A stretch of DNA of 64,000 nt. It comes from Vicia villosa (taxonomy: Eukaryota > Streptophyta > Magnoliopsida > Fabales > Fabaceae). The stretch covers positions 14,020,930 to 14,084,929 of the forward strand of contig NC_081186.1 in assembly GCF_029867415.1 (NCBI RefSeq), given 5' to 3'. The position numbers were made by a program, and so were the translations under genes. The notes under the pieces were generated by a model. It had not been told where the DNA came from. It saw nothing but the letters and a program-made list of their open reading frames with translations, and did no database searches. Numbering within the stretch: the first letter of the stretch is position 1; each line of letters starts with the position of its first letter. Positions 20,515 through 31,591 of this stretch are shown here, in pieces.

Positions 20515-20625
20515 TTTCCCGGTAACCTTACCGATGCCAGTAATCGTACTGATGATAGCAACCTTACGGAGATATTCACCCGATCACCTGATTGATGTAT
20601 ACCGGTAACCTTACCGATGATAGAA
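20515..20625. repeat. CGGTA/TACCG hairpin repeats
   Basis: CGGTA-acct-TACCG occurs twice. A variant, CAGTA-atcg-TACTG, lies between them, so stem and loop both change while pairing is kept. Confidence 0.75.
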
Positions 20626-20698
20626 ACCTTGTTGTTCATTTCAGCATACATATATACGCATTAGCATACGCATATCATCTAGTGCATTCGCATACTAC

Positions 20699-20945
20699 AA
20701 ATAGTCTTCCAACCCTCGAGTCGTGAGTTTCCAACCCCCGTGTTGTGATTGGTGTGTTTTCCAACCCTCGAGTCGTGGGTTTCCAACTCTCGTGTTGTGA
20801 TAGGTGTGTTTTCCGACCCTCAGGTCGTGAATGTCCGACCCTTGAGTCGTGAATTTCTAAACATATCGTTCCTTTCCGACTCTCGAGTCGTGAACATTTG
20901 ATATGCTATTTTTCTCCGACCCTCGAGTCGTGAGTCTCCAAACAG
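20699..20945. repeat. CGACC/GGTCG hairpin repeats
   Basis: Units read TCCAACCCTCGAGTCGTGAG or variants, spaced 25-60 bases. Perfect 5-4-5 hairpins are at 20814-20827 (CGACC-ctca-GGTCG) and 20877-20890 (CGACT-ctcg-AGTCG). Others keep 4 of 5 pairs, such as CAAC with GTTG. Confidence 0.8.
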
Positions 20946-20957
20946 GTGAATCTTTTT

Positions 20958-21545
20958 CTTGCAGGTAAGTTTGCTAGAACTATAGCAAATGATTACTCTT
21001 ATGCAGGTACGCTTGTCAGAACCATGGCAGGTAATTCCTTTGGTGCAGGTGAAATTTGTCCAAACCAGGGCAAATGATCCAAATGGTGCAGGTGAAATAT
21101 GTCCGAACTAGGGCAAATGATCCAAATGGTGTAGGTGAAATTTGTCCGAACCAGGGCAAATGTTCCAAATGGTGCAGGTGAAATTTGTCCGAACCAGGGC
21201 AAATGATCCAAATGGTGCAGGTGAAATTTGTTCGAACCAGGGCAAATGATCCGAATGGTGCAGGTGAGTTTGCGATAACCCTCGCAAATGATCCTATTGG
21301 TGCAGGTGAGTTTGCGATAACCCTCGCAAATGATCCTATTGGTGCAGGTGAGTTTGCAATAACCCTTGCAAATGATCCTATTGGTGCAGGTGAGTTTGCA
21401 ATAACCCTCACAAATGATCCTATTGGTGCAGGTGAATTTGCGATAACCCTCGCAAATGATCCTATTGGTGCAGGTGAGTTTGCGATAACCCTCGCAAATG
21501 ATCCTATTGGTGCAGGTGAGCTTGTTAGAATCATAACAAGTGATC
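20958..21545. repeat. 42/43-bp tandem array, about 14 copies, each a hairpin
   Basis: Units begin GGTGCAGGTGA. Five copies carry an ATTTGTCC...GGGCAAAT arm pair, and about seven carry GTTTGCGA...TCGCAAAT or variants; two divergent units lead the array. Because the second type is 42 bp, reading frames stay open on both strands (plus 21185-21643, minus 21016-21534), giving repetitive 14-residue periods. These are not believed to be proteins. Confidence 0.92.
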
Positions 21546-22084
21546 CTTCTTACGAGTCCTCGCTATGTAAGACTCAGGCTTTAGCAGGACGGTTCTTTTC
21601 TCTCACGCTCGAGCACAAGATTTTCAAAGGTTTCTTCAACTAGGTTTATCACGTGAGTCCCTCGGCAGTGATATTCTCCAAAACATCATCAATAACAAAC
21701 AAAGGTTTTATTTTTCTTTTTCAAAATTTACCAACATACTTCAACTGACAATCATGCATCATTCAACTAACTCATTCATACATAATGCATATACATACAT
21801 TGCTCTCATTTACTTTGAGAAGCTCATTGCATCATGTATCGCATGCATCATAATATTGCATAAAATTCAGGTTGCCTTTTTAGGCCGTGCTACAACCAAA
21901 ACACAGTGGTCCCTTTCAAAAGCGTTTGCTCCACACTCATGGTATTCACCTCGGATGGCATCTGTAAGCCCATCTCCTCCAGAACTTCTTCCCAACAAGT
22001 GCAAATTTCGGGGCATTCAATATTCAATCCTCTTCTACCTTTAGATCACGATAGGCAGACGTGCCTATCTGCCTCTTCAGGTTT

Positions 22085-22106
22085 AAGAAGATTGAATAGG
22101 GGTAGC
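22085..22106 (+). other. Polypurine tract of Ogre-2
   Basis: AAGAAGATTGAATAGGGGTAGC directly precedes the LTR start TGTCATACCCC, matching the tracts at 1451 and 50803. Confidence 0.78.
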
Positions 22107-24880
22107 TGTCATACCCCAAAATTTACCCGATACAATCCACATCTTCTAATTTATTAAGGGTGTTAAAAATTAAGAGCCATAGGGTTTAATATATCTATTA
22201 TTAAACTCGATCTCTTATAAAATTCCCTTATAAATTGTTCGAAATAAAATTGAGGTGTGAATAGCAAACATGGAAATCCAATTTGTTTTGGGCCCATTTG
22301 TTCCCCATCATTTAATCCTTTTTTAACAAATAATTACTAACTATTAGTGTTAGTATTATTATTAATCTAATCATTTTTATTAGGATTTTTTATACATTTG
22401 TTAGGATTATTAGTATTATTTTTAATATTAGTGTTATTAGGATTAGTGTTAGTATTATAGTTAATTAAGAGTTTTATTTTAATTAGGCTTAGTTTATTAA
22501 CTATATTATCAGGTTTGGGTTTTTTTTTATCATTTCGGTATTATATTTCTTTTACTAACATTTGCATTTTATTATTTACTAATTTTTATTATTATTATTA
22601 ACTATTGATATTTTAATATTTAATTAATTATTAGGATTATTTTTATTAAGTTTTAGTATTAGGATTATTAGGTTTAATTTATTTTGGGTCACTAGGTTAA
22701 TTGGGCATTAGGCCCATTAGAAGTAAATCCCTAATTTATGCATTATAAAAAGAAATATGTTGACAGCCAAAAAGTCTTACGCTCATACAGAAAAACCCTT
22801 ATTTTTATAAGGATTGTTTGACTTTTCAACCCATACGGCGGAGACACACAATTGTACAACAAAAAGGCCTCACACCCCGACTGGTGTTATTCTTCACGTT
22901 GGTATACATCACAGCATTTGATGTTGTTCTCTATGCAACCAAACAATAACCATTAATCAAAGCTAAATTAAAAAAAGAATTGCATCAAGTACTGTTTTTT
23001 TTCTGGGTAACTATTGGGCATCATAGGTACATATTGTTGTGTTCATCACAAAGGCCCAGAAGGTAATCCGGGATCGATCACCGCACACCAATCCTCCAGC
23101 CATGTCACAGAGTTGTTCACACCAACAAAACCTTCAAACCGCAAGATCCCCCCATCGCAAAACAACCTTCCGGCAAAGCCACCGATGCTTAGCCCTCGGT
23201 TTTCTCTGCGATTCAATAACCGAAACGGTCAACAAGCCAACGACAACGACTGTGACGTTCTCCATCTCATGGCTCAAAAATTGTAAACCGAAGCACCTCC
23301 GCCGGGATCGCCGCGGATCCAGCCACAGCCGCTTCCTCTGGTCTGACCGTTCGCCCTCACGCGACTTCCCTCAACCGTTCAAACCGCTGTCAACCGGAAA
23401 CCACCATAGATCCAAAGCGAAACCGCCTTCTTTTTTTATTATGTTCTGGGCGGTGAAATCAATTCAAAGATGAGAAACTCATCAACACCAGGAAAGCAAA
23501 TCATGGGAAATACTGAAACAGGTCCAATGGAGAAGAAGGATCCAATGGAGACGAAGGAAGGGACATGCTGGGCACGGGATTTGTTCCATTCAAATTTCCC
23601 AGATTTGTTTTTATATAATATATATTGGTTTCCTATATGTGTCAAGTGGTTAACGCAGCGCAGACGGTTGGAAGCGTACTCTGGCAATCCAGTTGGCGTG
23701 GGTTCGATCCCGCTGCATGACAAGTAATTTTTATCATTTGTTTGTGTCTCATTGATCCAATGCGGGAGTTCCGCGCGTGACCGTGGTGAATCCCCATGTT
23801 ATGACCGTTAGATCAGGCCAGCATGTGATCTGACGCTCCTCAACCTGCAAGCATACCACGCTCCCTCAAAGGATCAGCCACACAAGATAAAAAACCATGT
23901 TTCTTTTATATTTTTATATTATTTACATTTTATTTACATAATTGTTTATTTATCTCAGTATATTTTTAGTATATATATACATAATTTAATTAGAAATAGG
24001 ATTATTATATAATTAGGATATAGTTAGTATTAGGACTTCTCCCGACTATTTTTAATTACTCGATTTAATTATTTTAATTAAATTTAACTATAAAAATCAC
24101 AAAAAAACCCTAGGAAGATTACCCATGCATTAGGGTTTGCCCTATCCCATTGCCATTTGGCAAAAATATTAATTCGATTAATTCTTACCAATTCTTTCCT
24201 CGACCCGACTAAAGCTATTAGTCGCATTAGACGAGAGATAAAAAACATGAAATTTAAAATACATTTTATTTGCTGCCCGCGACGATCAAATCTATCGATC
24301 TGAGTAACCAGCAATGCCCCATTAATCCGTTAGCTATACTGATCAAATCTATTAATCATCGCATCTAACGGTGACATATCAAATCAGGGTTGTACGCCCA
24401 AACCTAAAACACACTAAACCACGACACTACGGATTTTCATCCTTTTCAATCAGGCAATTCAAAATGCCTTGCAAACCACAACATTTCAAAACTACGATAG
24501 GCCATTCAAAAAGCCTTCAAACTACCACAAATTCTACTTCTAAGGCGTACAACCCTGTGCCCGAACTACGTTGACTCTGACTCTCCCTAAGGAGATACGT
24601 AGGCACTTGGATAACCAAGGCGAGTCCCCTTCCTCAAAACCTCCATTCAGTTCAAATCTCAATTTTCACCCTGTTCACTTCTTTAGCTATTAAACCTTAA
24701 TATTTAGCCATAAACCTTATCTTCGATAAAACCTTAGGAAAGGGTTGAGGGTGCCTAATACCTTCCCTCAACCTGATTATAATAACTTACCCTGAATCTC
24801 TTAACTGCGTAGGGTTTCCTATTCGCCCTTCAGAATAGGTGGCGACTCTAAACCTTTAATTTTTAGGGCAGGTTGCTACA
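22107..24880 (+). mobile_element. Ogre-2 3' LTR
   Basis: This 2774-bp LTR begins TGTCATACCCCAAAATTTACC and ends GGGCAGGTTGCTACA, preceded by the Ogre-type GGTGGCGACTC motif (24839-24849). A likely TATA box, TATAAAA, is at 22744-22750. A tRNA-like segment is at 23640-23712. The conserved block CCGAACTACGTTGACTCTG (24560-24578) also occurs near the end of the Ogre-1 LTR, which shows they are related families. ORFs inside (23014-23727) are short, overlapping and unsupported. Flanking sequence after 24880 belongs to the Retand-type element. Confidence 0.78.
23640..23712 (+). promoter_or_regulatory. tRNA-like segment with Pol III A/B-box signals
   Basis: TCAAGTGGTTAACGC resembles an A box and GGTTCGATCC (23701-23710) is a perfect B box, about 59 bases apart. 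The T-arm pairs imperfectly, so it is not a working tRNA gene. It may be a tRNA-derived SINE relic or an internal Pol III promoter within the LTR. Confidence 0.5.
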
Positions 24881-25038
24881 GCCGGGAGCTAGGAAGCGTG
24901 TCGCTTCAGAGTTGTCAGTTAGGGGACGTGTCACATTTAATGCGTGATGATGGCTAGGCTACCCTAGGCGATTAAGGTTAAAGATGACCATTCTGTTTCC
25001 AGTGGTCATGTGCACTACACGTGACATTTTCATGTACT

Positions 25039-25046
25039 TATAAATA
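25039..25046 (+). promoter_or_regulatory. TATA box for the antisense gene
   Basis: TATAAATA in the context CTTATAAATACCC lies 600 bases upstream of the antisense ORF. A splice donor (GTAAGT at 25174) and possible acceptors before the ORF (for example GACTTAG at about 25456) suggest a spliced leader. This is good evidence that the antisense gene had its own promoter. Confidence 0.6.
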
Positions 25047-25644
25047 CCCAGGACTGTCATTTCCCCCAAAATTTTCAAACTCGTTTCCTTCTCTTCTCTC
25101 CCTCCGTCGCCGATTGAGTGCTCAATCGCCAGTTTCACCGTCAATCTTCGTTGCTCCTTCCAGAATCCTTGCTTGTAAGTTCCCTTTTTCTTTCTTTCTA
25201 GTTTTTCATGCTTTGATTGTCCTAGAAATCACTTGCATGTGGTTAGGGTAGGCTTTTAGGAATGATTTTTAGGAGGGTTTAGAGGTTTGTTGGTGGTAGA
25301 CGGTGGAGATGGCTAGCTTCACCGCCGCTGACGGCTGTATGCGACTGGTTTATTTGTTTTGAGTCATCTTCTGATTTGTTGACTGTTATTGGGGGTTTTA
25401 ATTACCTTTTAGTGCGTTTTTAGGTTTTCTCTTGAAAGTGTGTTATCGTGACTTAGCATGGATATTCAATCTCCCTTTTGGCGCGAGTCATCTTCTGCTT
25501 GACGGCCGTTTCCTCGGGAAGGATATGGTCGGGAGTTCCTCAGTCCCCGGACTGTTGGTGCGCCCTTCCATTTTGAGCGGGGGTGGAAGGGTGGATTTGA
25601 TCGTATTGTCGAATTCACTATTCTCCCCTCTTTTTCAAGTGAAC

Positions 25645-27712
25645 ATGGCCGATCCAGGGCGTCCATCTACGTCGGGCTCGTCGTCTACGACTCCCCCAGA
25701 TCAACAGGGGGTGCCTCTATCGGCTTGGGTGCTTCAGGAGGCGCTCGACATCGAGAGCCATTTTGTGGAGTATAGTTCGGATATTTTCTTGGAGATTGGG
25801 GGTCACGTGGATCCTGCCAGGGATGCGAACAGGAACGGGTGGTTGGTTCTTATCCCCAACGAGGAAGATCGTGTATGCGACGTGTATGCCCCTGACTTGA
25901 TCCCGATGTACGAGGTGGTCTTTCGGGAGATGGGGTTTCGTGTGCCCTTTATTGAGTTTTAGATGGCAGTTTTCAATCACCTGGAGGTGGCTCCTGGCCA
26001 GCTCCACCCTAACGCAATTGCGTTTATCCGGGCGTTTGAGTTGACTTGCTCTCATTTGAAGATAGCGGCGACTATCCCCTTGTTCTTTATATCTTATGCG
26101 TCCAACGGAAAGTAGCTGACGGTCATTTCGGGTGGGTGTCCGTAAAACAGTCCAAAAAGATCTTCAAGTCTTATTCGGATTCTCTGAAAAACTACAAACC
26201 GCGTTTCTTTCTCATTCGTCCTCAGTCCCGAGAGGCTCGTGATAGTGTATTTGCTCGGGTACCGACCTTAGACGTTCATGGTCTCCCGCTCCTCAATGAT
26301 ATTGGAGATCCCGTTACTGCCCGAAGGCAGAAGTTTAGATTCTTCTGCTCACGGGACCATTTCGCGTACGGGACCAATCAGTATATTACCAAGGTGTCAG
26401 ATCTAGACGAGGATGCTCGGGCGGATTATGCCATCCTCCAGAAGTTTGTGCAGGGACTTCCATCGGTCGCGAAATTGGATCGCTCGGGAAGGCCTGTGGT
26501 TGATGATAGTGGGGCTCCCATCACGGAGCCGGGTATAATTAATATAAAGGACCTGTTGGCCGGTGGGTGCGGCGGCCTATTTGGGTATCTGCCCCTTCTT
26601 TTTTTCTGGTTTTGTGTCTAAGTCCTCCTTTATAGTAGTGATTTATGACGGGCTGACTCTTAACGCGTTTTGTGTTTTCTTTTTTTTTTTAGAATCAATG
26701 GATCGGGCGTGCCATGATATGATGCTTAAACAGGCGAGCAAAGCTAAAGCGGTTGTCAAAAAGAATACTGGTCCCCGGTTGGCTGTTGTGCAGAGATCCC
26801 CGGAGACTGGTTCGGGCACTTATTCCTCTTCTCCTGCTGCTGTTGGATCTCCGCTTTGGGCATCCGATCAAGGGGAATCATTGAGGCCTGCAGTGGTTCA
26901 TCTTTCTCCCCTCCGTCAGCAACCGCATTCGGACGCCTTGGTCCGACATAAGCGGCAGAGATTTGAAGCCGTGGATCTGAGTCAGGAGGAGGCTGCTGAC
27001 ACCTTTACTCTTCCTTCCTGTTTTCTCCAGCCTCGATTTTTCGAAGGAGGGCCTTCTATGACTATCCCTTGGGCGGAGTCCCTTCACAATGAAGGCCTGG
27101 ATCCGTCCGTTCGTCAACGGTTCTTGGGACAAGATGCCGCTGCTGTGGTTAGGGTCCTTGAGCTGGCTTCTTTGTATGCCCAATCGGCGCCTTTATCCGT
27201 GGATGCCGTGAGGAGGCTCGAGGAGGTGGTCAGGAGTAGGGCTTCTTCCCTGGAGGAGCGGGATCTGGAGCTGAAGGAGCAGGGTGAGGAGTTGACGATT
27301 GTGAAGGCTCGGCTGGAATTAAGGAAAATGCTCTAGCTGACATGCAGGGGCAGTATACTTTGTCTACCGGACTATGTATGGAATGATGATGTCTTCTTCG
27401 GTGAAGGAGGCTTCTCTTTGCCGATCTCAGGCTCCTGCCGAGAACGAGACGGAGGAGGAGAAAGCCCTCTTGACCCGGGCGAATTTGATTCAGTATATAC
27501 GAGTCCTGGGAGGTGACTTTGTTGCTGCTGCCGAGGACACCTACAGCTCCACTGTGGCCTAGCTTAAATTGAAGAATCCCATGGTGGATTTGGTGACTGA
27601 GGGCATCGGGCCTTACCACCGTGTTGAAGGTGACCAAATCGTTTCTCCAAATTTCGGGGAAGAGCCAGTGACCCATGAGACCGAGGAGGCCCGAATGGAA
27701 GAAGGTGTATGA
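25645..27712 (+). pseudogene. Antisense ORF of the Retand element (gypsy-type 'Transposase_28' domain), broken
   Basis: The ATG at 25645 opens a protein starting MADPGRPSTSG. The region around 25870-26070 has the pattern of the plant 'putative gypsy type transposon' domain (VYEVVFREMGFRVPF-like, then a QLHPNA motif), known from antisense ORFs of Tat elements; its function is unknown. A 130-bp intron (26563-26692, GT-AG) interrupts the frame and its removal keeps phase. After it comes a low-complexity linker and a C-terminal coiled coil (27170-27330). Defects: stop TAG at 25960-25962, a frameshift near 26095, a frameshift near 27320 and a stop at 27560. It probably makes no full product. Confidence 0.75.
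26563..26692 (+). other. Intron in the antisense ORF
   Basis: Donor GTGGGT follows codon sequence TTGGCCG, and the acceptor is a T10 run followed by AG. Splicing joins G to AA to make a glutamate codon and keeps the frame. The unspliced frame runs into a hydrophobic, stop-terminated sequence. Confidence 0.7.
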
Positions 27713-28710
27713 AGTCTTATTATGTTTAAGTTTTTGGCCTGCGTGCCATTTTGTTATTTTGTTGTGATGTGCCGGGGGGTATGCCCTCTGTTTTTGACTT
27801 GTAATGATATTACCGCCTCAGTCTTCATGGCCGTAGTCGGGCACACTCTCGGGATACTTGTTTGTTTTAATTTGGAAGTACTTTATTTTTAACGCCCTTG
27901 TTTGTTGTTTCCGTTTCTTGAAGTCTGTGTGCATGTGTTTTGACTCCTTCGGCGGCGTGTCGCTGGTTTCCAACGGTTTTGTCTGTTTCCAAAAATGCCT
28001 TTTTCCTTTCCCCTATTAAAGGAGGTCTTATGGGCCTCTTCTTCTTCATTTTTACGCAGGAATGGGTGGTGCAAAGGAGAAGAAGGTTTCTACAGTCTCT
28101 TGCTCTCGCGGAGTCAAGGGGGTAAAGGAGAAAAAGAAGGAGGCCTCCACCGGGTCTGGTTCCCGTTCTCAAGGGGCTCGTGGTCTGGCTGCGCAGGTTC
28201 AGTCCTCCGGTGTGAAGGTGGTGACCAACATAGATGGTACGAAGACGGAGTGGGATGAGGATTGATATCAATACCTTCATTCGGAGAAATTCATTCGTCG
28301 GGCAGAATAATGCTTTTAGTTTTTGTTTGATGCATGTATTTTGTAACTTTCATTGACAATAAATAAATTGTCGTTGTTGTTGTAGTTTTTTGCTTGTGTT
28401 TTTGTTGATTTAGGAGGTTTTCTCAATTATAATGTAATGATCGTCAAGTGTGTGGAACTTTGGTCGGTGGCCGGGGATAAGTGTCTGGCGAGGGTGAGTC
28501 TCAGGCCTCGTTGTGCTGAGTCCTGAGTCTCATGGCGTGAATGGTCCCCTTGTGAGCGGGGTTTTCTGCCGTCATGGTACTTGCTTATGATGGGAATGCT
28601 CGGTATTCGTGCCCCCCAAAGGATAAGGAGTCTACTCGATTAAGAGAGCGGGCTTCTATCTTTTTCTTTCATTATGAGGTGCTCGGCGTGTACCCGGGCC
28701 GCACCTGCGT
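27713..28710. other. Retand spacer between antisense gene and integrase
   Basis: The antisense transcript's 3' end probably lies here. A 67-codon lysine-rich plus-strand ORF (28062-28265), preceded by TTTTACGCAG, may be a last exon of the antisense gene or a small separate peptide. The rest is GT-rich and has no other recognisable signal. Confidence 0.4.
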
Positions 28711-29793
28711 TTAGCTGTAATACTGCTTGAGTTTTTCAGCGTTCCAAGGTCGAGAGAGTTCTTCTCCTTGTAGGTTTTCTAAGTAGTATGCCCCGTTTTC
28801 GGTCTTAGGGCAATTTTTTGTTTGAGTGAAGCTTTGCGCAGAGCGGCTCCTGTTCGGATTTCTTCGACCAGGTCTAGCTCTTATCTAATGGCCTCGAGGT
28901 TGCCCTCTGTCTCGAGGGGTTCCTCGACGCACCTGGTGGGCACGTGTACCTCGATGGGGATTACGGCTTCCGTCCCGTATGTAAGCCGAAAGGGAGTCTC
29001 CCTGGTGGTGGAATCTGGGGTGGTGCGGTAGGCCCAGAGGACGTTGTGTAGTTCCTCGACCCATCCTTTTTTTATTTCGTCCAATATTCTTTTGAGGCCC
29101 CTCAGGATTACTCTGTTAGCGGCTTCGGCTTGCCCGTTTGTCTGGGGGTGTTCGACGGATGCGAAGTGTTGTTTAGTTCCCAGTTTTGTGATGAATTCTT
29201 GGAAGCGCTTGTCGGTGAACTGGGTGCCGTTATCGGTGATGATGGCCAGGGACACTCCGAACCGGGCGAGGATGTTTCTTTTGTAGAAGTGTAGCACGTT
29301 CAGGGACGTGATTTTGGCCAGTGGCTCAACCTCGATCCATTTGGTGAAGTAGTCGACCGCGACTAGGAGGTATTTATTCTGGTTGCTTCCAGTCACGAAC
29401 GGGTCGAGGAGGTCCATGCCCCACCACGCGAACAGCCAGTGAGAAGATAAAGAATTGAGTTCATTAGGGGGTGCGAGGTGCATGTCCTCGAAGCGTTGTC
29501 ACTTGTCACATTTCTTTACGTATTCTTTCGCGTCGTGCTGCATGGTAGGCCAGTAGTACCCTACTCAGAGCGCTTTCCTGGTGAGGTATCTTCCTCCTAG
29601 GTGTTGGGAGTTGATTCCCTCGTGTATTTCTTAGAGTATATGGGGGGTTGTGCCCTCGTCGACACATTTGAGGAGGGGAATGGAGAACCCTCGGCGGTAG
29701 AGTCAATTTTTGACCAGGAAGTACGAGCAGGCTCTTCTCCTAAATACGGAGGTTTCTTTAAGGTCGTTCGGTAGAAGATCGCTCGTCAGGTAG
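28711..29793 (-). pseudogene. pol: Retand integrase, broken
   Basis: The minus-strand core holds DYFTKW, TDNGTQF and HPQTNGQAEAANR, the D,D,E region of Ty3/gypsy integrase, in a 200-codon frame (29483-28881). The C-terminal part ends at TAA 28711-28713 and is cut by a stop at 28881. Upstream (29790-29490) the zinc-binding region is visible but has at least four in-frame stops. Integrase would insert the cDNA; this copy cannot. Confidence 0.85.
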
Positions 29794-29795
29794 TT

Positions 29796-30590
29796 TTATA
29801 CGGGGGTCATCCAGCAGGATGTATCTCCGACTGTTCTCACGTGTGTTAGCCCGGTCAGCGGTTCAGTGCTGGGTCTGGCTAGTATCTCTTGGATTACAGA
29901 CTTATTTTCCCCCGTTTTCCTTATGCTAGCCAGTTTTAACAGAACATCTGCCCAGGAATTGTGTTCCCTTGGGATATGCCTCACCTTGGCATTTTTGAAC
30001 CAGGTCATCCTTTCACGTACGAGGTTCAGGTACTCAGTGAGATGGTCGCTTTTGACTTGGTATTCGCCCGAAACGTGCGACACTACCAGTTGGGAATTAG
30101 TGAATACTTTGATCTCTTCGACTGCTAGGTCATTGGCGAGACGTAGTCCAGCGAGTAGTGCTTCGTATTCTGCTTGGTTGTTGGAGGTTGGGAAAGAGAG
30201 CGACAGGGATACTTCTATTAGTGTTCCTTCTCCGTTTTCCAAGATGATGCATGCCCCGCTTCCGGATGAGCTGGAAGCCCCGTCTACGTATAGGGTCCAT
30301 CTCCGAGCGTTGCAGGTCGTTGTTTTGGGGAAAGCCATTTCGGCTACGAAGTCCTCTAGGACCTGTGCTTTAAGTGCTTTCCTTCCTTCATGCTTTATGT
30401 CGAATTCTGAGAGTTCTAGCGACAAGCGGAGCATCCCTCCGGCCATGTCGGGGCGCCCGAGTAACTGCTTTATGGGTTGTTCGATTCGCACGACTATGGT
30501 GTTTGCCAAGAAGTAGTGTCTCAGTCTTCTGGCTGCGGTGATCAGTGCGAGTGCGACTTTCTCGATCTGCTGGTATCTAACCTCGGGGCC
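29796..30590 (-). pseudogene. pol: Retand RNase H
   Basis: The open frame 30509-29796 carries LYVDGASSSSGSG, NNQAEYEALLAGL and TNSQLVVSHVSG, motifs of the plant/archaeal-type RNase H found in Tat elements (usually beside a degenerate retroviral-type RNase H). Two in-frame stops separate it from RT (TAG near 30624 and TGA near 30590). Confidence 0.82.
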
Positions 30591-30623
30591 TCAGAGCACT
30601 TTTCTCGTGAAATAGATGCCCCT

Positions 30624-31589
30624 CTAGCCCTCTGGGGTTTCTCTGATGAGGGTCGCACTGACAGCCTCAGCGGCGACCGCAAGATAGATATAGAGTATTT
30701 CCCCGTTCTCTGGTCTCAAGAGGATAGGTGGGCACGAGAGGGCTAGTTTGAGATAGGAGAGGGAGCGCTTGCATTTGTCTTTCCATTCGAACGCGGTTTC
30801 CTTACGGAGGAGTTTGAAGAGTGGGAGGGCGTGTTGGGCTGATTTGGCCACGAACCTGGATAGTGACGTGAGCATACTGTTTAGGGATTGGGTGGATTTC
30901 TTTGAGTTCGGTGTTGGGAAATCCGAAAAGGCTCTGCACTTGTCCGGGTTTGCTTCGATTCCTCTTTCTGTTAGGTAAAAGTCAAGGAATTTGCCTGCTC
31001 GGACTCTAAAGGTGCATTTTTCGGGGTTAAACCTCATGTTACACTTTCGGGCTTGTTCGAAGACTTTTTTGAGGTGGATGGCATGATCGATCTCCTCTTG
31101 GGATTTGACGATCATATCGTCTATATCGCCGATCTCCGCCCGGAACACTTTGTTCATCAAACCGAAGGGCATTACGTTATAGTAGTAATTGACCGAAGCG
31201 TCTTTAGGGAAAGCCCTATTAAGATCAGTATAGTCAATGCACATGCGCCATTTTCCATTAGATTTCTTTACAAGTACAATGTTGGAGAGCCAAGTAGTGT
31301 ACTTGGCTTCCGATATGAATTTAGCCTCTGAGAGGTCCCTAACAGCTAATTCGGCCGCAATCGCTTTCTCCGGGGACTACTTTCTTCTCCTCTGGGCGAT
31401 GGCCTTGCACGTGGATCAATTGTCAGGTGGTGACATGCTACTTCCGGGTCGAGGCCGGGCATCTCGGCCGTGCTCCAGGCGAACAGGCAGGCATTCTCCC
31501 TAAGGCAGGCCTTGAGTTGTTTTCTGGCTAGTTCGGGTAGATCCGTCCCGATCTTGACACCTCTGGTCGGATCGTCACCGAGGGTTATC
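30624..31589 (-). pseudogene. pol: Retand reverse transcriptase with internal deletion
   Basis: The RT fingers (WRMCIDYTDLNRAFPKDA, near 31210) are followed immediately by sequence from the palm. About 50 codons are missing, and the catalytic-region motif reads DIDDMIVKS in place of a Y/F-x-DD form. The thumb and connection region (FNPEKCTFRVRAGKF) is intact. A TAG stop splits it from the protease part at about 31590. It is clearly inactive. Confidence 0.85.
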
Positions 31590-31591
31590 AG

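Larger units (their letters stand above)
19203..22106 (+). mobile_element. Ogre-2: 3' non-coding internal region
   Basis: This is the hypervariable 3' part of a second Ogre-type element, ending at a purine tract (22085-22106) before an LTR. It is made of four successive tandem systems (19680-20410, 20515-20625, 20699-20945 and 20958-21545) plus short unique stretches; 21546-22084 holds nothing recognisable. Ogre-1 seems to have inserted into it, so its own gag-pol would lie left of the window. It has no gene. Confidence 0.7.

Noticed and set aside
20958..21545. Regular repeats that could suggest a CRISPR array.
   Set aside because: Units are head-to-tail without spacers, lie in an Ogre 3' region of a plant genome, and no cas-like gene is present.
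21016..21643. Long repetitive ORFs on both strands with 14-residue periods, resembling a repeat protein.
   Set aside because: They follow from a 42-bp unit (divisible by 3) lacking stops. Hairpin pairing, not codons, is what the units conserve.
23640..23712. A tRNA gene.
   Set aside because: B box is perfect, but T-arm and acceptor pairing are poor and no clear anticodon arm forms; kept only as a tRNA-like segment.
29866..30516. 216-codon plus-strand ORF opposite the Retand RNase H.
   Set aside because: It is a shadow of the well-supported minus-strand RNase H frame.
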